Positions 26,143 through 35,986 are shown, counted from the first letter of the stretch. The stretch is DNA of 64,000 nucleotides from Verminephrobacter eiseniae EF01-2 (GCF_000015565.1 NC_008786.1:558001-622000); one strand, 5' to 3'. The notes: a model not told the origin generated them from the letters alone. Program-made: numbers and translations.

Positions 26143-27804
26143 ATGGCAACCGCTCATCCCGCACCACGGCCGATGACGCCTGAAGAGAAGAAAGTCATCT
26201 TCGCTTCATCGCTCGGCACCGTTTTCGAGTGGTACGACTTTTATCTGTACGGCGCGCTCGCAAGCATCATCGCCAAGCAGTTCTTCAGCGGCCTGGATGC
26301 CGGCTCGGCCTTCATCTTCGCGCTGCTGGCGTTTGCTGCCGGCTTCATCGTGCGGCCGTTCGGCGCCATCTTCTTTGGCCGCCTGGGCGACATGATCGGC
26401 CGCAAGTACACCTTCCTGATCACCATCCTGATCATGGGCCTGTCGACCTTCCTCGTCGGTATCTTGCCCTCCTATGCAACGGTCGGCGTCGCGGCGCCAG
26501 TGATCCTGATTGCGCTGCGTCTGCTGCAAGGCCTGGCGCTGGGCGGCGAGTACGGCGGCGCAGCCACCTATGTGGCCGAGCATTCTCCCCATGGCAAACG
26601 CGGCGCCTACACGTCCTGGATTCAGACCACGGCCACGCTGGGACTGTTTTTGTCGCTGGCGGTGATTCTTGGCGTGCGCACCACCTTGGGCGAAGAAGCT
26701 TTCGCCAGTTGGGGCTGGCGCCTGCCGTTCCTGCTGTCCATCGTGCTGCTCGGCATCTCGGTGTGGATTCGTCTGTCGATGAGCGAATCACCGGCCTTCC
26801 AGAAGATGAAGGCCGAAGGCAAGACCTCCAAGGCACCGCTGACCGAATCCTTCGCCCGCTGGAAGAACCTGAAGATCGTGATCCTGGCCCTGCTGGGCCT
26901 GACCGCCGGCCAGGCCGCCGTCTGGTACTCGGGCCAGTTCTATGCGCTGCTCTTCCTGACCGAGACGCTCAAGGTCGACGGCGCGACCGCCAACATCCTG
27001 GTGGCCGTGGCGCTGATGATCGGCACGCCGTTCTTTGTCGTGTTCGGCACCCTGTCGGACCGCATCGGCCGCAAACCCATCATCCTGACGGGCTGCCTGC
27101 TGGCTGCGCTGACCTACTTCCCGGTGTTCGGCGCGCTGACCAAGGCCGCCAACCCGGCGCTGGCCGAGGCCCAGGCGAAGAACCAGGTGCTGGTGATGGC
27201 CGACGCCAGCGAATGCTCGTTCCAGTTCAACCCCACGGGGCAGGTCAAATTCACCAGTTCCTGCGACATCGCCAAGCAGGTGCTGGCCCGGGCCTCGGTG
27301 AGCTACGAAAACGTCCCGGCCGCAGCCGGCACCCCGGCCACGATCAAGATCGGAGAGACCGCGATCACCTCGTACTCCAGCAAAGGCCTGCCGGCTGACG
27401 AGGCCAAGAAAAAGGACGCCGAGTTCAAACAAGCGGTCGGAGACGCGCTGAAGGCAGCCGGTTATCCCGCCAAGGCCGACCCGGAACGCATCGACAAGGT
27501 AATGATCATCGCAATCATCACCTACCTGGTGCTGCTGGTGACCATGGTGTACGGCCCGATCGCCGCGATACTGGTGGAGATGTTCCCCACCCGCATCCGC
27601 TACACCTCGATGTCGCTGCCCTACCACATCGGCAACGGCTGGTTCGGCGGCCTGCTGCCCACCTCGGCATTTGCCATCGTGGCCCAGACCGGCAACATGT
27701 ACAACGGCCTGTGGTTCCCCGTCGTCATCGCCGGCGCCACCGTCGTGATCGGGGGCCTGTTCATCAAGGACACCAAGGACGTCGACATCTACGCCAACGA
27801 CTGA
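26143..27804 (+). CDS. MFS transporter of the metabolite:H+ symporter (MHS/ProP-like) family
   Basis: A 553-residue transporter. The N-terminus SSLGTVFEWYDFYLYGALAS is characteristic of MHS proteins; GRLGDMIGRKYTF and GTLSDRIGRKPII are the two loop 2-3/8-9 motifs, and RLLQGLALGGEYGGAATYVAEH is the family central motif. About 110 hydrophilic residues (roughly 340-450) are inserted between transmembrane helices 9 and 10, on the predicted periplasmic side, with two cysteines. It has a strong ribosome site (AGGAG). IS110 follows immediately and may have replaced its terminator. The substrate (organic acid, proline or betaine) is undetermined. Confidence 0.88.
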   Translation: MATAHPAPRPMTPEEKKVIFASSLGTVFEWYDFYLYGALASIIAKQFFSGLDAGSAFIFALLAFAAGFIVRPFGAIFFGRLGDMIGRKYTFLITILIMGLSTFLVGILPSYATVGVAAPVILIALRLLQGLALGGEYGGAATYVAEHSPHGKRGAYTSWIQTTATLGLFLSLAVILGVRTTLGEEAFASWGWRLPFLLSIVLLGISVWIRLSMSESPAFQKMKAEGKTSKAPLTESFARWKNLKIVILALLGLTAGQAAVWYSGQFYALLFLTETLKVDGATANILVAVALMIGTPFFVVFGTLSDRIGRKPIILTGCLLAALTYFPVFGALTKAANPALAEAQAKNQVLVMADASECSFQFNPTGQVKFTSSCDIAKQVLARASVSYENVPAAAGTPATIKIGETAITSYSSKGLPADEAKKKDAEFKQAVGDALKAAGYPAKADPERIDKVMIIAIITYLVLLVTMVYGPIAAILVEMFPTRIRYTSMSLPYHIGNGWFGGLLPTSAFAIVAQTGNMYNGLWFPVVIAGATVVIGGLFIKDTKDVDIYAND

Positions 27805-28990
<1,186 letters not shown>

Positions 28991-29011
28991 GGTAGCTTGG
29001 GGCCTCAAACG

Positions 29012-29047
29012 AAAAAAAAGAGCCCCGGACCTTGCGGTCCGGGGCTC
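29012..29047 (-). terminator. Rho-independent terminator on the minus strand
   Basis: GAGCCCCGGACC and GGTCCGGGGCTC (29020-29047) form a perfect 12-bp stem with a short loop. Reading on the minus strand, eight U follow (29012-29019). It can only terminate leftward transcription. There is no obvious leftward gene just upstream of it, since osmC reads rightward. Confidence 0.85.
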
Positions 29048-29153
29048 AATCCATCCTTTGAGGAGATGGAGGAGACAATCGGTGCGTGACAGGGGCCTGT
29101 GCCTGCTGCCATCTGCTTGGGTTCATCGTCTGAACGAGCAGCGCATGCCGCGA

Positions 29154-29184
29154 AGTCTAACGCAAATCTTGCTGCGTTGCAGCA
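29154..29184 (-). promoter_or_regulatory. PhaR-like operator and possible leftward promoter
   Basis: TGCTGCAACGCAGCA on the minus strand (29184-29170) contains CTGC-N3-GCAG, the form of dyad described for the polyhydroxyalkanoate regulator PhaR upstream of phasin genes. TAGACT at 29159-29154 could be a -10 box about 10 bp further on. Assignment is by motif resemblance only. Confidence 0.3.
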
Positions 29185-29253
29185 AAGCCGTATTTCGCCG
29201 GGCAGATTTGTGCAAAAGCAGGCAAAAAAACCACAGACCATCAAAGGACAGCA

Positions 29254-29703
29254 ATGGAATGCACAGTGAGCTGGACAGGCGGGGCCGGAACCCGGTCCGG
29301 CATGGGCTTTGTCGCCGAAACCGGCAGCGGCCATGTCTTGGCGATGGACGGAGCACCGGATGCCGCCCATCCGGCCCATGGCGGACAGAATCTGGCGCCG
29401 CGCCCGATGGAGACCGTGCTGGCAGGCACCGGGGGCTGCACCGCTTATGACGTGGTGCTGATCCTGCAGCGCGGCCGCCATGATGTGCGCGGCTGCAGCG
29501 TGAAGTTGACCACGGAGCGCGCCGCGACCGATCCCAAGGTGTTCACCCGGATCCACATGCATTTCACGGTCACCGGCAAGGGGCTTGCGCCCGCCGCCGT
29601 GGAGCGCGCCATTGCGCTGAGCCACGACAAATACTGCTCGGCCAGCATCATGCTGGGCAAAACTGCCGAGATCACCACCAGCTACGAGGTGCGGGAGCTC
29701 TGA
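29254..29703 (+). CDS. OsmC-family protein
   Basis: A 149-residue OsmC/Ohr-fold protein. Cys62 in GTGGCTAYD and Cys128 in DKYCSASIM are at the two positions of the redox pair used for thiol-dependent peroxide reduction. NLAPRPMETVLAG matches the family's first helix. It starts at ATG 29254 after AAAGGACAGCA. A YhfA-like, rather than Ohr, subgroup is likely from the GGC.AYDVV context. MITE copy D follows the stop. Confidence 0.85.
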   Translation: MECTVSWTGGAGTRSGMGFVAETGSGHVLAMDGAPDAAHPAHGGQNLAPRPMETVLAGTGGCTAYDVVLILQRGRHDVRGCSVKLTTERAATDPKVFTRIHMHFTVTGKGLAPAAVERAIALSHDKYCSASIMLGKTAEITTSYEVREL

Positions 29704-29726
29704 GGCCCGCTGTGCGGCGTTCCTGG

Positions 29727-29893
29727 CTAGTGTCGCGTCACCGATCATCTGTCGGTCTGCGCTCGCCATCGAAGCGCATCGCGGCGTTGCATCGCTTGCC
29801 AATACAGCTCGGTATGGGCTGCGCGATGCGCCTTGCGCTGCGCTCCGATGGCTGCGCGCAGCCTACGACATCCGATCCGTGACGCGACACAAG
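29727..29893 (-). mobile_element. MITE-like element, copy D
   Basis: Starts CTAGTGTCGCGTCACCGATC and ends GGATCCGTGACG...GACAC in diverged form, with CAAG instead of CTAG at the right border. It has the orientation of copy B and preserves the uninterrupted centre CTCGGTATGGG, which shows what copy B looked like before the IS5-family insertion. Confidence 0.8.
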
Positions 29894-30065
29894 GGGGCTG
29901 CGTCCGTTCCATGGGGCGTGAATGGCGTGCAGGATGGTGCGCAGGGTGACGCGCCATCATGGAAAACCCTTATATCAGCGTCGATCGGCGTTAGAATCAC
30001 GCGGCGGCGCAACATGCCGCGTCATGCAGCGTGCGTTGGCCGCGCCACCTAGCCCTCAGCCCCCG

Positions 30066-30392
30066 ATGCTCTCCCCCTTGTCCAAAGAAATCTTCATTCA
30101 GGGCATCACCCGTGACGGGAAAATCTTCAGGCCCGGCGACTGGGCCGAGCGGTTGGCCGGGGTGATGAGCCGTTTTCGCCCCGGTGGCGCCAAGCCCGGC
30201 AGCCATCTGAGCTACTCGCCCTGGTGCTTGCCGACCCAACGCCATGGCATCAAATGCGTGGTGGTGCACCGCGACCTGCGCGACCATGAGCCGATGGCCT
30301 GGGATTTCGTCATCAACTTCGCACGCGACAACGACCTGCAAATGCTCCCCACCGGCCAACTGCCCGACGAGCCGGCGCCAGCCAGGCGCTGA
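30066..30392 (+). CDS. DUF3579 protein
   Basis: A 108-residue protein of a family found mainly in betaproteobacteria. Conserved stretches are KEIFIQGITRDGKIFRPGDWAERLAGVMS (seen here in pieces), GIKCVVVHRDLRD and EPMAWDFVINFARDNDLQ. The start at MLSPLSKE was chosen because homologues begin there; in-frame ATGs at 29922 and 30024 are less likely. No enzymatic function is known. MITE D ends about 170 bp upstream. Confidence 0.8.
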   Translation: MLSPLSKEIFIQGITRDGKIFRPGDWAERLAGVMSRFRPGGAKPGSHLSYSPWCLPTQRHGIKCVVVHRDLRDHEPMAWDFVINFARDNDLQMLPTGQLPDEPAPARR

Positions 30393-30418
30393 GCGCAACC
30401 GATGCCGCAGCGGCAAGG

Positions 30419-30592
30419 TCAATCGACCGGCAGCACGGCGCTCAGGCTGGTCTCGACATCGATGAAATACGGCCCTTTGGCGCGCAGCCCGCCCCATGCG
30501 GGCACGCTGAAGGTCGCCGCAGCGGCGCGCCATGCCTCGGGGGCATAGCTGATACAGCAGGCGGGCCATTGTTTGCGCCCCGCGCAACCGGT
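30419..30592 (-). pseudogene. Possible C-terminal gene remnant
   Basis: A minus frame ending at 30419 reads SYAPEAWRAAAATFSVPAWG and then LRAKGPYFIDVETSLSAVLPVD before a stop. It has the look of a protein C-terminus, but upstream of it the similarity stops at the tctC promoter region and no start is available. I do not recognise the parent family; a thiamine-diphosphate enzyme tail is one guess. It could also be chance. Confidence 0.25.
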
Positions 30593-30622
30593 GCAATGGT
30601 GGCCCACCCACCAGGAGCCCCC

Positions 30623-31597
30623 ATGATTCGTCGAACCTTTGCCAGCGGCCTGCTGTGCAGCGCCTGCGCAGCACTGGCCTGTGCCGCATCGGCGCAGGAC
30701 GGCTTCCCGGACAGACCGATGCGCATCATCGTTCCGTTTGCCGTGGGCGGAAACACCGACGTGCTGGCGCGCCTGTTCAGCCAGAAACTCGGCGCCCTCC
30801 TCAAGACCAGCATCACCGTCGAGAACAAGACCGGATCGGGATCGGTGCTCGGCACCGATGCCGTGGCCAAGGCCCCCGCCGACGGCTACACACTGCTGTT
30901 GGGCACCAGTTCGCACGCCATCAATGCGGCGCTCTACCCCAAGCTGCCCTACGACTCGCGCAAGGACTTTGCCTTCATTTCAATGATCGCCCAGGTGCCG
31001 ATGGTGTTGTCCGTCCACCCCCGGGTGCCGGCCACGAATCCGAAGGAGCTCATCGCGCTGCTGCGCGCCAACCCGGGCAAGTACAGCTTCGCCAGTTCGG
31101 GCAATGGCGGCTCGCTGCACATGGCGGTGGAGTTGCTGAAGTTTCAGGAGCAGTTCGATGCGCTCCATATCCCTTACCGGGGCGCAGGCCCGGCGTTGAC
31201 CGACACGGTCGCAGGCCAGGTGGACTTCATCATCGATCCGGTCACGACTTCCGCCCCCTTCGTCAAAAGCGGCAAGCTGCGCGCGTTGGCCGTGACCACT
31301 GCGCAGCGCTCGCCCGTGCTGCCGGATCTGCCGACGATGCAGGAGGCCGGATTTCCGAACTACGAGACCTCGACCTGGAACCTGCTGATGGCCCCTGCCG
31401 GAACACCGGCGCCGGTGATCACCCGGCTGAGTGCCGCCTTGCACAGCATCGCCCAGGACGCCGACTTCACCCGGCGGCTGGTCGATATGGGCGTCATCCC
31501 GTTGCACATGACCCCGTCCGAGACGCGCCGCCATGTCGAGCGCGAGACCGGGCAATGGGCGCGCGTGATCCAGAGCGCGGGCATCCGTCCTGAATGA
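30623..31597 (+). CDS. Tripartite tricarboxylate transporter substrate-binding protein (TctC/Bug family)
   Basis: A 324-residue periplasmic binding protein. The signal peptide is MIRRTFASGLLCSACAALACAASAQ. The mature part starts DGFPDRPMRIIVPFAVGGNTDVLAR, with the Bug-family PY/PF..GG motif, then GSGSVLGTDAVAKAPADGYTLLLGT and LHIPYRGAGPALTD. ATG 30623 follows CAGGAGCC. No TctA/TctB genes are adjacent, as is usual for the many orphan Bug proteins of this order. Part of its 3' end is repeated at 32456-32564. Confidence 0.9.
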   Translation: MIRRTFASGLLCSACAALACAASAQDGFPDRPMRIIVPFAVGGNTDVLARLFSQKLGALLKTSITVENKTGSGSVLGTDAVAKAPADGYTLLLGTSSHAINAALYPKLPYDSRKDFAFISMIAQVPMVLSVHPRVPATNPKELIALLRANPGKYSFASSGNGGSLHMAVELLKFQEQFDALHIPYRGAGPALTDTVAGQVDFIIDPVTTSAPFVKSGKLRALAVTTAQRSPVLPDLPTMQEAGFPNYETSTWNLLMAPAGTPAPVITRLSAALHSIAQDADFTRRLVDMGVIPLHMTPSETRRHVERETGQWARVIQSAGIRPE

Positions 31598-31684
31598 TCC
31601 GCCCTGAATGAAATGCCGCCCGGCACCGGGATGGGTGGATCGACCGCAGCGGCAGGCGCAGGTTCCGCGCCCGATAATGAAGGC

Positions 31685-32059
31685 GTGAACAACGCAACAC
31701 ATGGCACGGGCCTGCGCATCGGACAGCCTGCGCTCGAAGGTTTCTGTCCCGTGCTGGAGGCAGTGGACAAGCTCGCCCGCGATTCGGCCTCCGACGAGCG
31801 CGGTGCGATCTACACCCGGCGGGAAGTGGTCGGGTTCATGTTGGACCTGGCCGGATACGGGCCGGGTCGCCCACTGCATCGGCTGCGGCTGCTCGAGCCG
31901 TCCTTCGGCGCGGGAGAGTTCTTGCGCGAGGTTCCCGAAGCCATGCGGGCCAGGCTCGCCAAAGCGGCCAAGGCCCTCGATCTGGCCGAGTGCAATGCGG
32001 CGGCATGTGCGCTCTATGGGCTGTCTCCGAAAGAAGCGGATATGCTCGCCGGCGAATGA
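31685..32059 (+). pseudogene. PaeR7I/XhoI-type DNA methyltransferase remnant
   Basis: GTG 31685 opens a 124-residue frame. [20 protein letters not shown], then [15 protein letters not shown], matches the N-terminus and SAM motif I of Eco57I/PaeR7I-type adenine methylases. The frame then passes to [16 protein letters not shown], which resembles the extreme C-terminus of such enzymes. Motif IV (NPPY) and the target-recognition region are absent, so several hundred residues have been deleted internally and no methylation is expected. Its stop overlaps the endonuclease start (ATGA). Confidence 0.7.
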
Positions 32060-32466
32060 ACGAAAACCGCAATGGAGGCAGCCCTGTGCCATTGAATCTC
32101 TGCGACTACGAAAACAAAACGAGTGACGCGATCAAGGCGTTTTGGCAAACAAGGGACGACGCCAGGTCAAAGCAAAAGGAGTCCGGCAAGGCCGACCAGG
32201 GCGAGCGGGCCGCAGTGACTGGCGGCAAGAACATGCACGGCGTTTCGCGTCTTGTGGTCGATCTGGTCAAGGCCAACGGTCTGCCGAATGCACAGGTACA
32301 TCAGCAGCGGGCGGTGCTGACCTTGCCGGGCTACTTTCGCCCGACCAAACTGTGGGATTTGTTGGTGATCGACAACGGGCGGCTGATAGCAGCCGTCGAA
32401 TTCAAGAGCCATGTCGGCCCCTCGTTCGGCAACGACTTCAACAACCGCACCGGATCGCCCGGCTGA
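32056..32466 (+). pseudogene. PaeR7I-family type II restriction endonuclease, truncated
   Basis: 136 residues that read like the N-terminal half of PaeR7I/XhoI (about 245 residues). [38 protein letters not shown] and [18 protein letters not shown] are strongly family-like, and the E-x-K of the PD-(D/E)xK site survives in AVEFKS. The frame ends at the junction with the second tctC fragment, so the C-terminal half is missing. Loss of both partners' activity would explain why the pair is tolerated. Confidence 0.85.
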
Positions 32467-32564
32467 GTGCGGCCAGCAGCGCCCAGGATGCCGACCCACG
32501 ATGCCGACTTCCCCCGGCGGCTGGCCGATAGGGGCGTCATCAAAGCGCAAGCATCCGTCCTGAA
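32456..32564 (+). repeat. Degenerate second copy of the tctC 3' end
   Basis: CCGGCTGAGTGCGGCCAGCA... matches 31422-31600 of tctC (CCGGCTGAGTGCCGCCTTGC...). The shared blocks are GCCCAGGA(T/C)GCCGAC, CGGCGGCTGG, GGGCGTCATC and GCATCCGTCCTGAATGA. About 70 bp near the end of tctC is missing from this copy. The restriction-modification remnant thus lies between two copies of the same sequence. Confidence 0.75.
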
Positions 32565-32579
32565 TGAAAAAGCCTGGTC

Positions 32580-33650
32580 TCAGGTGGAAAGACCCGGGGG
32601 CGGCGGCCACATGACGCATGAATCGCGGATGCGCAATTGCGCACGCATCCGCACCACCCGCGCCGCCGATCGCTGCGCGCCGCCATCTTGCAGGTGTTCG
32701 AGAACGATTGCCATCGCCTGGGCGCCGATGGCCCGGGTTGGCTGAACCAGCGTCGTCAGGCGCGGCTCGAAGACATCGGCCCACTCGAAGTCATCAAAGC
32801 AGGCCACCGAGATATCGGCCGGACAGCGCAGGCCGGAGTCCTTGATGCCACGCATCAACCCGATCCCCGAAAGGTTGTTGCTGGCGAAGATCGCCGTCGG
32901 TCGCTCGGCAAGTGACAGCAGGCCCATGGCAGCGCCGTAGCCATCTGCAGAGCCGAACCGGGCCGCCCCCACCAGTGCGTTCTCTATGGCAATGCCGGCC
33001 TCGGCCAGCGCCTGGCAATAGCCCTGGTAGCGTTCCCTGGCGGTCGACAGGGTGCTTTTGCCGGTGATCAACCCGATGCGGCGATGCCCGAGGGAAACCA
33101 GGTAGCGCACGGCATCGCGCGCCGCCGCCACGTTGTCTATCACCACGGCGTCCGTCGCCACGCCGTCGAGCAGGCGGTCGATCAGCACCACGGGCTTGCG
33201 GCGGCTGTCGATCAGGGCGCGCAATGGCGGTGTTTCTCCCGCAGTGGCAATGATGAGCGCATCGACCATCCGATCCGACATCAGCCGCAGATGCAGCCGC
33301 TCCTTTTCCGGGTCCTCATCGCTGCAGCAGAGCATGACGCCGTAGCCATGGTGGTAGGCGACTTCCTGGATCGAGTGGATCACGGCGGTGAAGAACGGGT
33401 TGGTGATGTCGGCGATCATCAGCCCTATGGTTTTCGTGCTGCCCGTTTTCAGGCTGCGTGCAATCGCATTGGTCTGATAGCCGACGCGCCGTATCGCGTC
33501 GAGCACGCGCTTTTTGCGGTCGGCGCTGACCGGCGCGGAGTCGTTGATGACCGCCGACACCGTGGCCAGCGAGACCTCGGCGAGCTTGGCAACGTCAACC
33601 ATCGTCGGTGCGCGCCGATCGGGGTCTGGCTGTGATCCTAAACGTTTCAT
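32580..33650 (-). CDS. LacI-family transcriptional regulator
   Basis: A 356-residue repressor. The LacI DNA-binding headpiece is MVDVAKLAEVSLATVSAVIN (17-36) with the hinge ARSLKTG; the periplasmic-binding-like sensor domain follows (KTIGLMIADITNPFF). The gene is divergent from the GH172/ABC operon, and palindromes resembling LacI-type operators occur in the shared region (33793-33804) and over its own start codon (33640-33647). It is the likely local regulator, responding to the imported sugar or a breakdown product. Confidence 0.93.
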   Translation of the reverse strand: MKRLGSQPDPDRRAPTMVDVAKLAEVSLATVSAVINDSAPVSADRKKRVLDAIRRVGYQTNAIARSLKTGSTKTIGLMIADITNPFFTAVIHSIQEVAYHHGYGVMLCCSDEDPEKERLHLRLMSDRMVDALIIATAGETPPLRALIDSRRKPVVLIDRLLDGVATDAVVIDNVAAARDAVRYLVSLGHRRIGLITGKSTLSTARERYQGYCQALAEAGIAIENALVGAARFGSADGYGAAMGLLSLAERPTAIFASNNLSGIGLMRGIKDSGLRCPADISVACFDDFEWADVFEPRLTTLVQPTRAIGAQAMAIVLEHLQDGGAQRSAARVVRMRAQLRIRDSCVMWPPPPGLST

Positions 33651-33804
33651 ATTTCCGCCCGATTCTACGTTGCAGCACCCTGCCCAATCCCTCTGACTCC
33701 CGGGTTGCCGGGTGCGCGCGAAGGCAATGTCTCCTATGGCGCATGTCGGATGCGGGCAAGGCGCTAATGGAAATTACCTACACATGCCAGAACGAAACGT
33801 TTCG
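33640..33804. promoter_or_regulatory. Divergent control region with LacI-family operators
   Basis: CGAAACGTTTCG at 33793-33804 is a perfect 12-bp palindrome of the kind bound by LacI-family proteins with a central CG. A second, partial site, AAACGTTT (33640-33647), abuts the lacI start codon. About 150 bp separate the centres, compatible with looping or with separate repression of each gene. The promoter boxes themselves are not clear. Confidence 0.6.
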
Positions 33805-33858
33805 ATAATCGCTGCAACATCCGATGACAACACAGACCTGACAGAGGAAGGAGACACC

Positions 33859-34965
33859 ATGAATGGCTTCAATGGCCTGGGCATGCATCTGGGCACCCTT
33901 GCGCGCCTGTCGGACGCCAAGACCCGCTCCATCAGTCCGGAGAACTTCAGCGGCGAGGCGGGCGGCGGCGCCAGGGCGACCGAAGGAACGGGCGCAGCGG
34001 CGGCCAGAAGCCTGGGCCAGGGCTGGAAAGTGTCTCCGTCGATCGATGTGGCCCCGGGGGCGACGGTGGCTTTGGCCGATATCGCCGGGCAGGGCGCGAT
34101 CCAGCATATCTGGGCGACGGTGCGCAATGCGCGCTGGCGCTTGCTGATTCTCAGGATGTACTGGGACGATCAGGAGTTTGCGTCCGTCGAATGCCCGATC
34201 GGCGACTTCTTTGCCAACGGCTGGGAGTCCTACGCGCCCGTGAACTCCGCCGCCGTCTGCGTCAACCCTGGTCGAGCATTCAATTGCTACTGGGAAATGC
34301 CGTTTCGCCGGCGCGCGCGGATCACGCTGACCAATCTCGACGAGGTCAGCACCCGCATCTACTACCAGATCGACTACACGCTGACGGCGGTGCCCGATGA
34401 TGTGGCGTATTTCCATGCGAGCTTTCGTCGCTCCAACCCGCTGCCCTACAAGAGCGACCATGTGGTCATCGACGGGATTTGCGGCCAAGGGCAATATGTG
34501 GGCACCTACATGGCCTGGGGCACGCACAACAACGGCTGGTGGGGTGAGGGCGAGATCAAGATGTTCCTCGATGGTGATCGCGCGTTTCCGACGATTTGCG
34601 GCACCGGCACCGAAGACTATTTCTGCGGCGCGTACAACTTCGACCCCGGCTGGTGCGACGCGCAAACGCCCAATGGCTATCGCGAGTTCTGCACGGCCTA
34701 CGCCGGGCTGTGCCAGGTGATTCGTCCCGATGGCGTTTACCAGTCGCAGCAGCGCTTCGGGATGTACCGCTGGCACATCATGGATCCGGTCCGGTTCCAG
34801 AGCCAACTGCGCGTGACGATACAGGCCCTGGGCTGGCGGCCCGATGCCGAGCGGCGCTACCTGCCGCTGCAAGATGACATTGCCTCGGTGGCCTTTTGGT
34901 ACCAGACATTGCCCGGCGCACGATTGAAGGAGCTGCCGGAAAGGGATTTTCTGGAAGTCCTCTGA
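33859..34965 (+). CDS. GH172 (DUF2961) family glycoside hydrolase
   Basis: A 368-residue DUF2961 protein starting at ATG 33859 after GAGGAAGGAGAC. The family signature region is WWGEGEIKMFLDGD (228-241), then GTGTEDYFCGAYNF (248-261); acidic residues here (Glu230, Glu232, Glu252) are candidate catalytic carboxylates. Characterised GH172 enzymes act on difructose dianhydride and on D-arabinofuranosides. No signal peptide is visible, so it should act in the cytoplasm on an imported saccharide. It heads an operon with a complete oligopeptide/oligosaccharide-type ABC importer and lies next to a LacI regulator. Confidence 0.85.
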   Translation: MNGFNGLGMHLGTLARLSDAKTRSISPENFSGEAGGGARATEGTGAAAARSLGQGWKVSPSIDVAPGATVALADIAGQGAIQHIWATVRNARWRLLILRMYWDDQEFASVECPIGDFFANGWESYAPVNSAAVCVNPGRAFNCYWEMPFRRRARITLTNLDEVSTRIYYQIDYTLTAVPDDVAYFHASFRRSNPLPYKSDHVVIDGICGQGQYVGTYMAWGTHNNGWWGEGEIKMFLDGDRAFPTICGTGTEDYFCGAYNFDPGWCDAQTPNGYREFCTAYAGLCQVIRPDGVYQSQQRFGMYRWHIMDPVRFQSQLRVTIQALGWRPDAERRYLPLQDDIASVAFWYQTLPGARLKELPERDFLEVL

Positions 34966-34992
34966 GCCCGGCTGCCGCGCAGGTCTGCACGC

Positions 34993-35982
34993 ATGAAATT
35001 CCTGATCAGCCGACTCACGAGTTATCTGGCCGTGATTCTTTTCGGGATCACCGCGATCTTCTTCATTCCGCGCTTGCTCCCGGTCAACCCGGTGGAGGCC
35101 ATGCTGGGGCGCATCCTGTCGCAGGGCGCTTACATGCAGCAAGAGCAGGTCAGCGCGTTGCGGGAGGTGCTTTCGGACGCTTTCGGCCTGAACGGAAGCC
35201 TGGCGAGCCAGTATGCGGGGTTCCTGCGGCGCGTCTTGCTGACACAGGACTTCGGGCCCTCGCTGGCGATGTACCCGACACCTGTCAAGGAACTGATCGC
35301 GCAGGCCCTGCCATGGACTTTCGGCCTGTTGCTGTCTTCGGTGCTCATTGCCTGGGTCGTCGGCAACGCGCTCGGCCTGATCACCGGCGCATTGCCGACC
35401 CGAAAGCTGTCGCGCGTGCTGGAAGGCGTGGCGCTTGTCTTTTATCCCATTCCCTACTTCGTTCTGGCGCTGGTGCTGAGCATCCTGTTCAGCTTCGTCT
35501 GGACGGTGTTTCCGCTCACGACCACGATCCGTGGCGTCGGCTGGAGTTGGGGCTTCATCGGCTCCGTCATCTACCACTCCCTGTTGCCTGCGGCATCCAT
35601 CGTCGCCGTCACCTTTGGCTGGTGGATGCTGTCGATGCGGGCCTTGACCGAGACGCTGATGGATGAGGAATTCGTCATTTATGCGCGGCTCAAGGGCCTG
35701 TCCAACCGGCGCATCATTTTGCGCTACATCCTGCCCAACACCTTGCTGCCGCAGATCACATTCCTGGCGCTGCAGTTGGGCCTGATGTTCAGCGGCGCCA
35801 TCGTGACCGAGATCGTTTTCAACTACCCCGGTGTGGGTTCGCTGATCCACACGGCGGTGCTGCAAGGCGACTACAGCTTGCTGACCGGTGCCGTGTCGCT
35901 GTCGATCGTCGCGGTCGCCACCTTGACGCTGCTGGTCGACCTGTCGTGCCCGCTGATCGACCCGCGGATTCGGCAAAGGTAG
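34993..35982 (+). CDS. ABC transporter permease, DppB/OppB type
   Basis: A 329-residue inner-membrane permease with the N-terminal helix RLTSYLAVILFGITAIFFIPRLLP, the conserved first-loop region, and the EAA-type cytoplasmic loop YARLKGLSNRRIILRYILPN (about 230-250) that docks on the ATPase. Five to six hydrophobic segments are visible. It lies 27 bp after GH172 and 4 bp before the DppC-type permease. Transporters of this class import peptides or, in several bacteria, oligosaccharides. Confidence 0.92.
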   Translation: MKFLISRLTSYLAVILFGITAIFFIPRLLPVNPVEAMLGRILSQGAYMQQEQVSALREVLSDAFGLNGSLASQYAGFLRRVLLTQDFGPSLAMYPTPVKELIAQALPWTFGLLLSSVLIAWVVGNALGLITGALPTRKLSRVLEGVALVFYPIPYFVLALVLSILFSFVWTVFPLTTTIRGVGWSWGFIGSVIYHSLLPAASIVAVTFGWWMLSMRALTETLMDEEFVIYARLKGLSNRRIILRYILPNTLLPQITFLALQLGLMFSGAIVTEIVFNYPGVGSLIHTAVLQGDYSLLTGAVSLSIVAVATLTLLVDLSCPLIDPRIRQR

Positions 35983-35986
35983 CACC

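Larger units (their letters stand above)
28991..29253. other. Intergenic region with an orphan terminator and PhaR-like dyad
   Basis: Between the IS110 end and osmC. On the minus strand it holds a dyad and -10-like box near 29154-29184 and, about 120 bp further on, a strong intrinsic terminator. No protein frame between them is convincing. It may be a small RNA gene or the leftover of a deleted gene. Confidence 0.4.
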
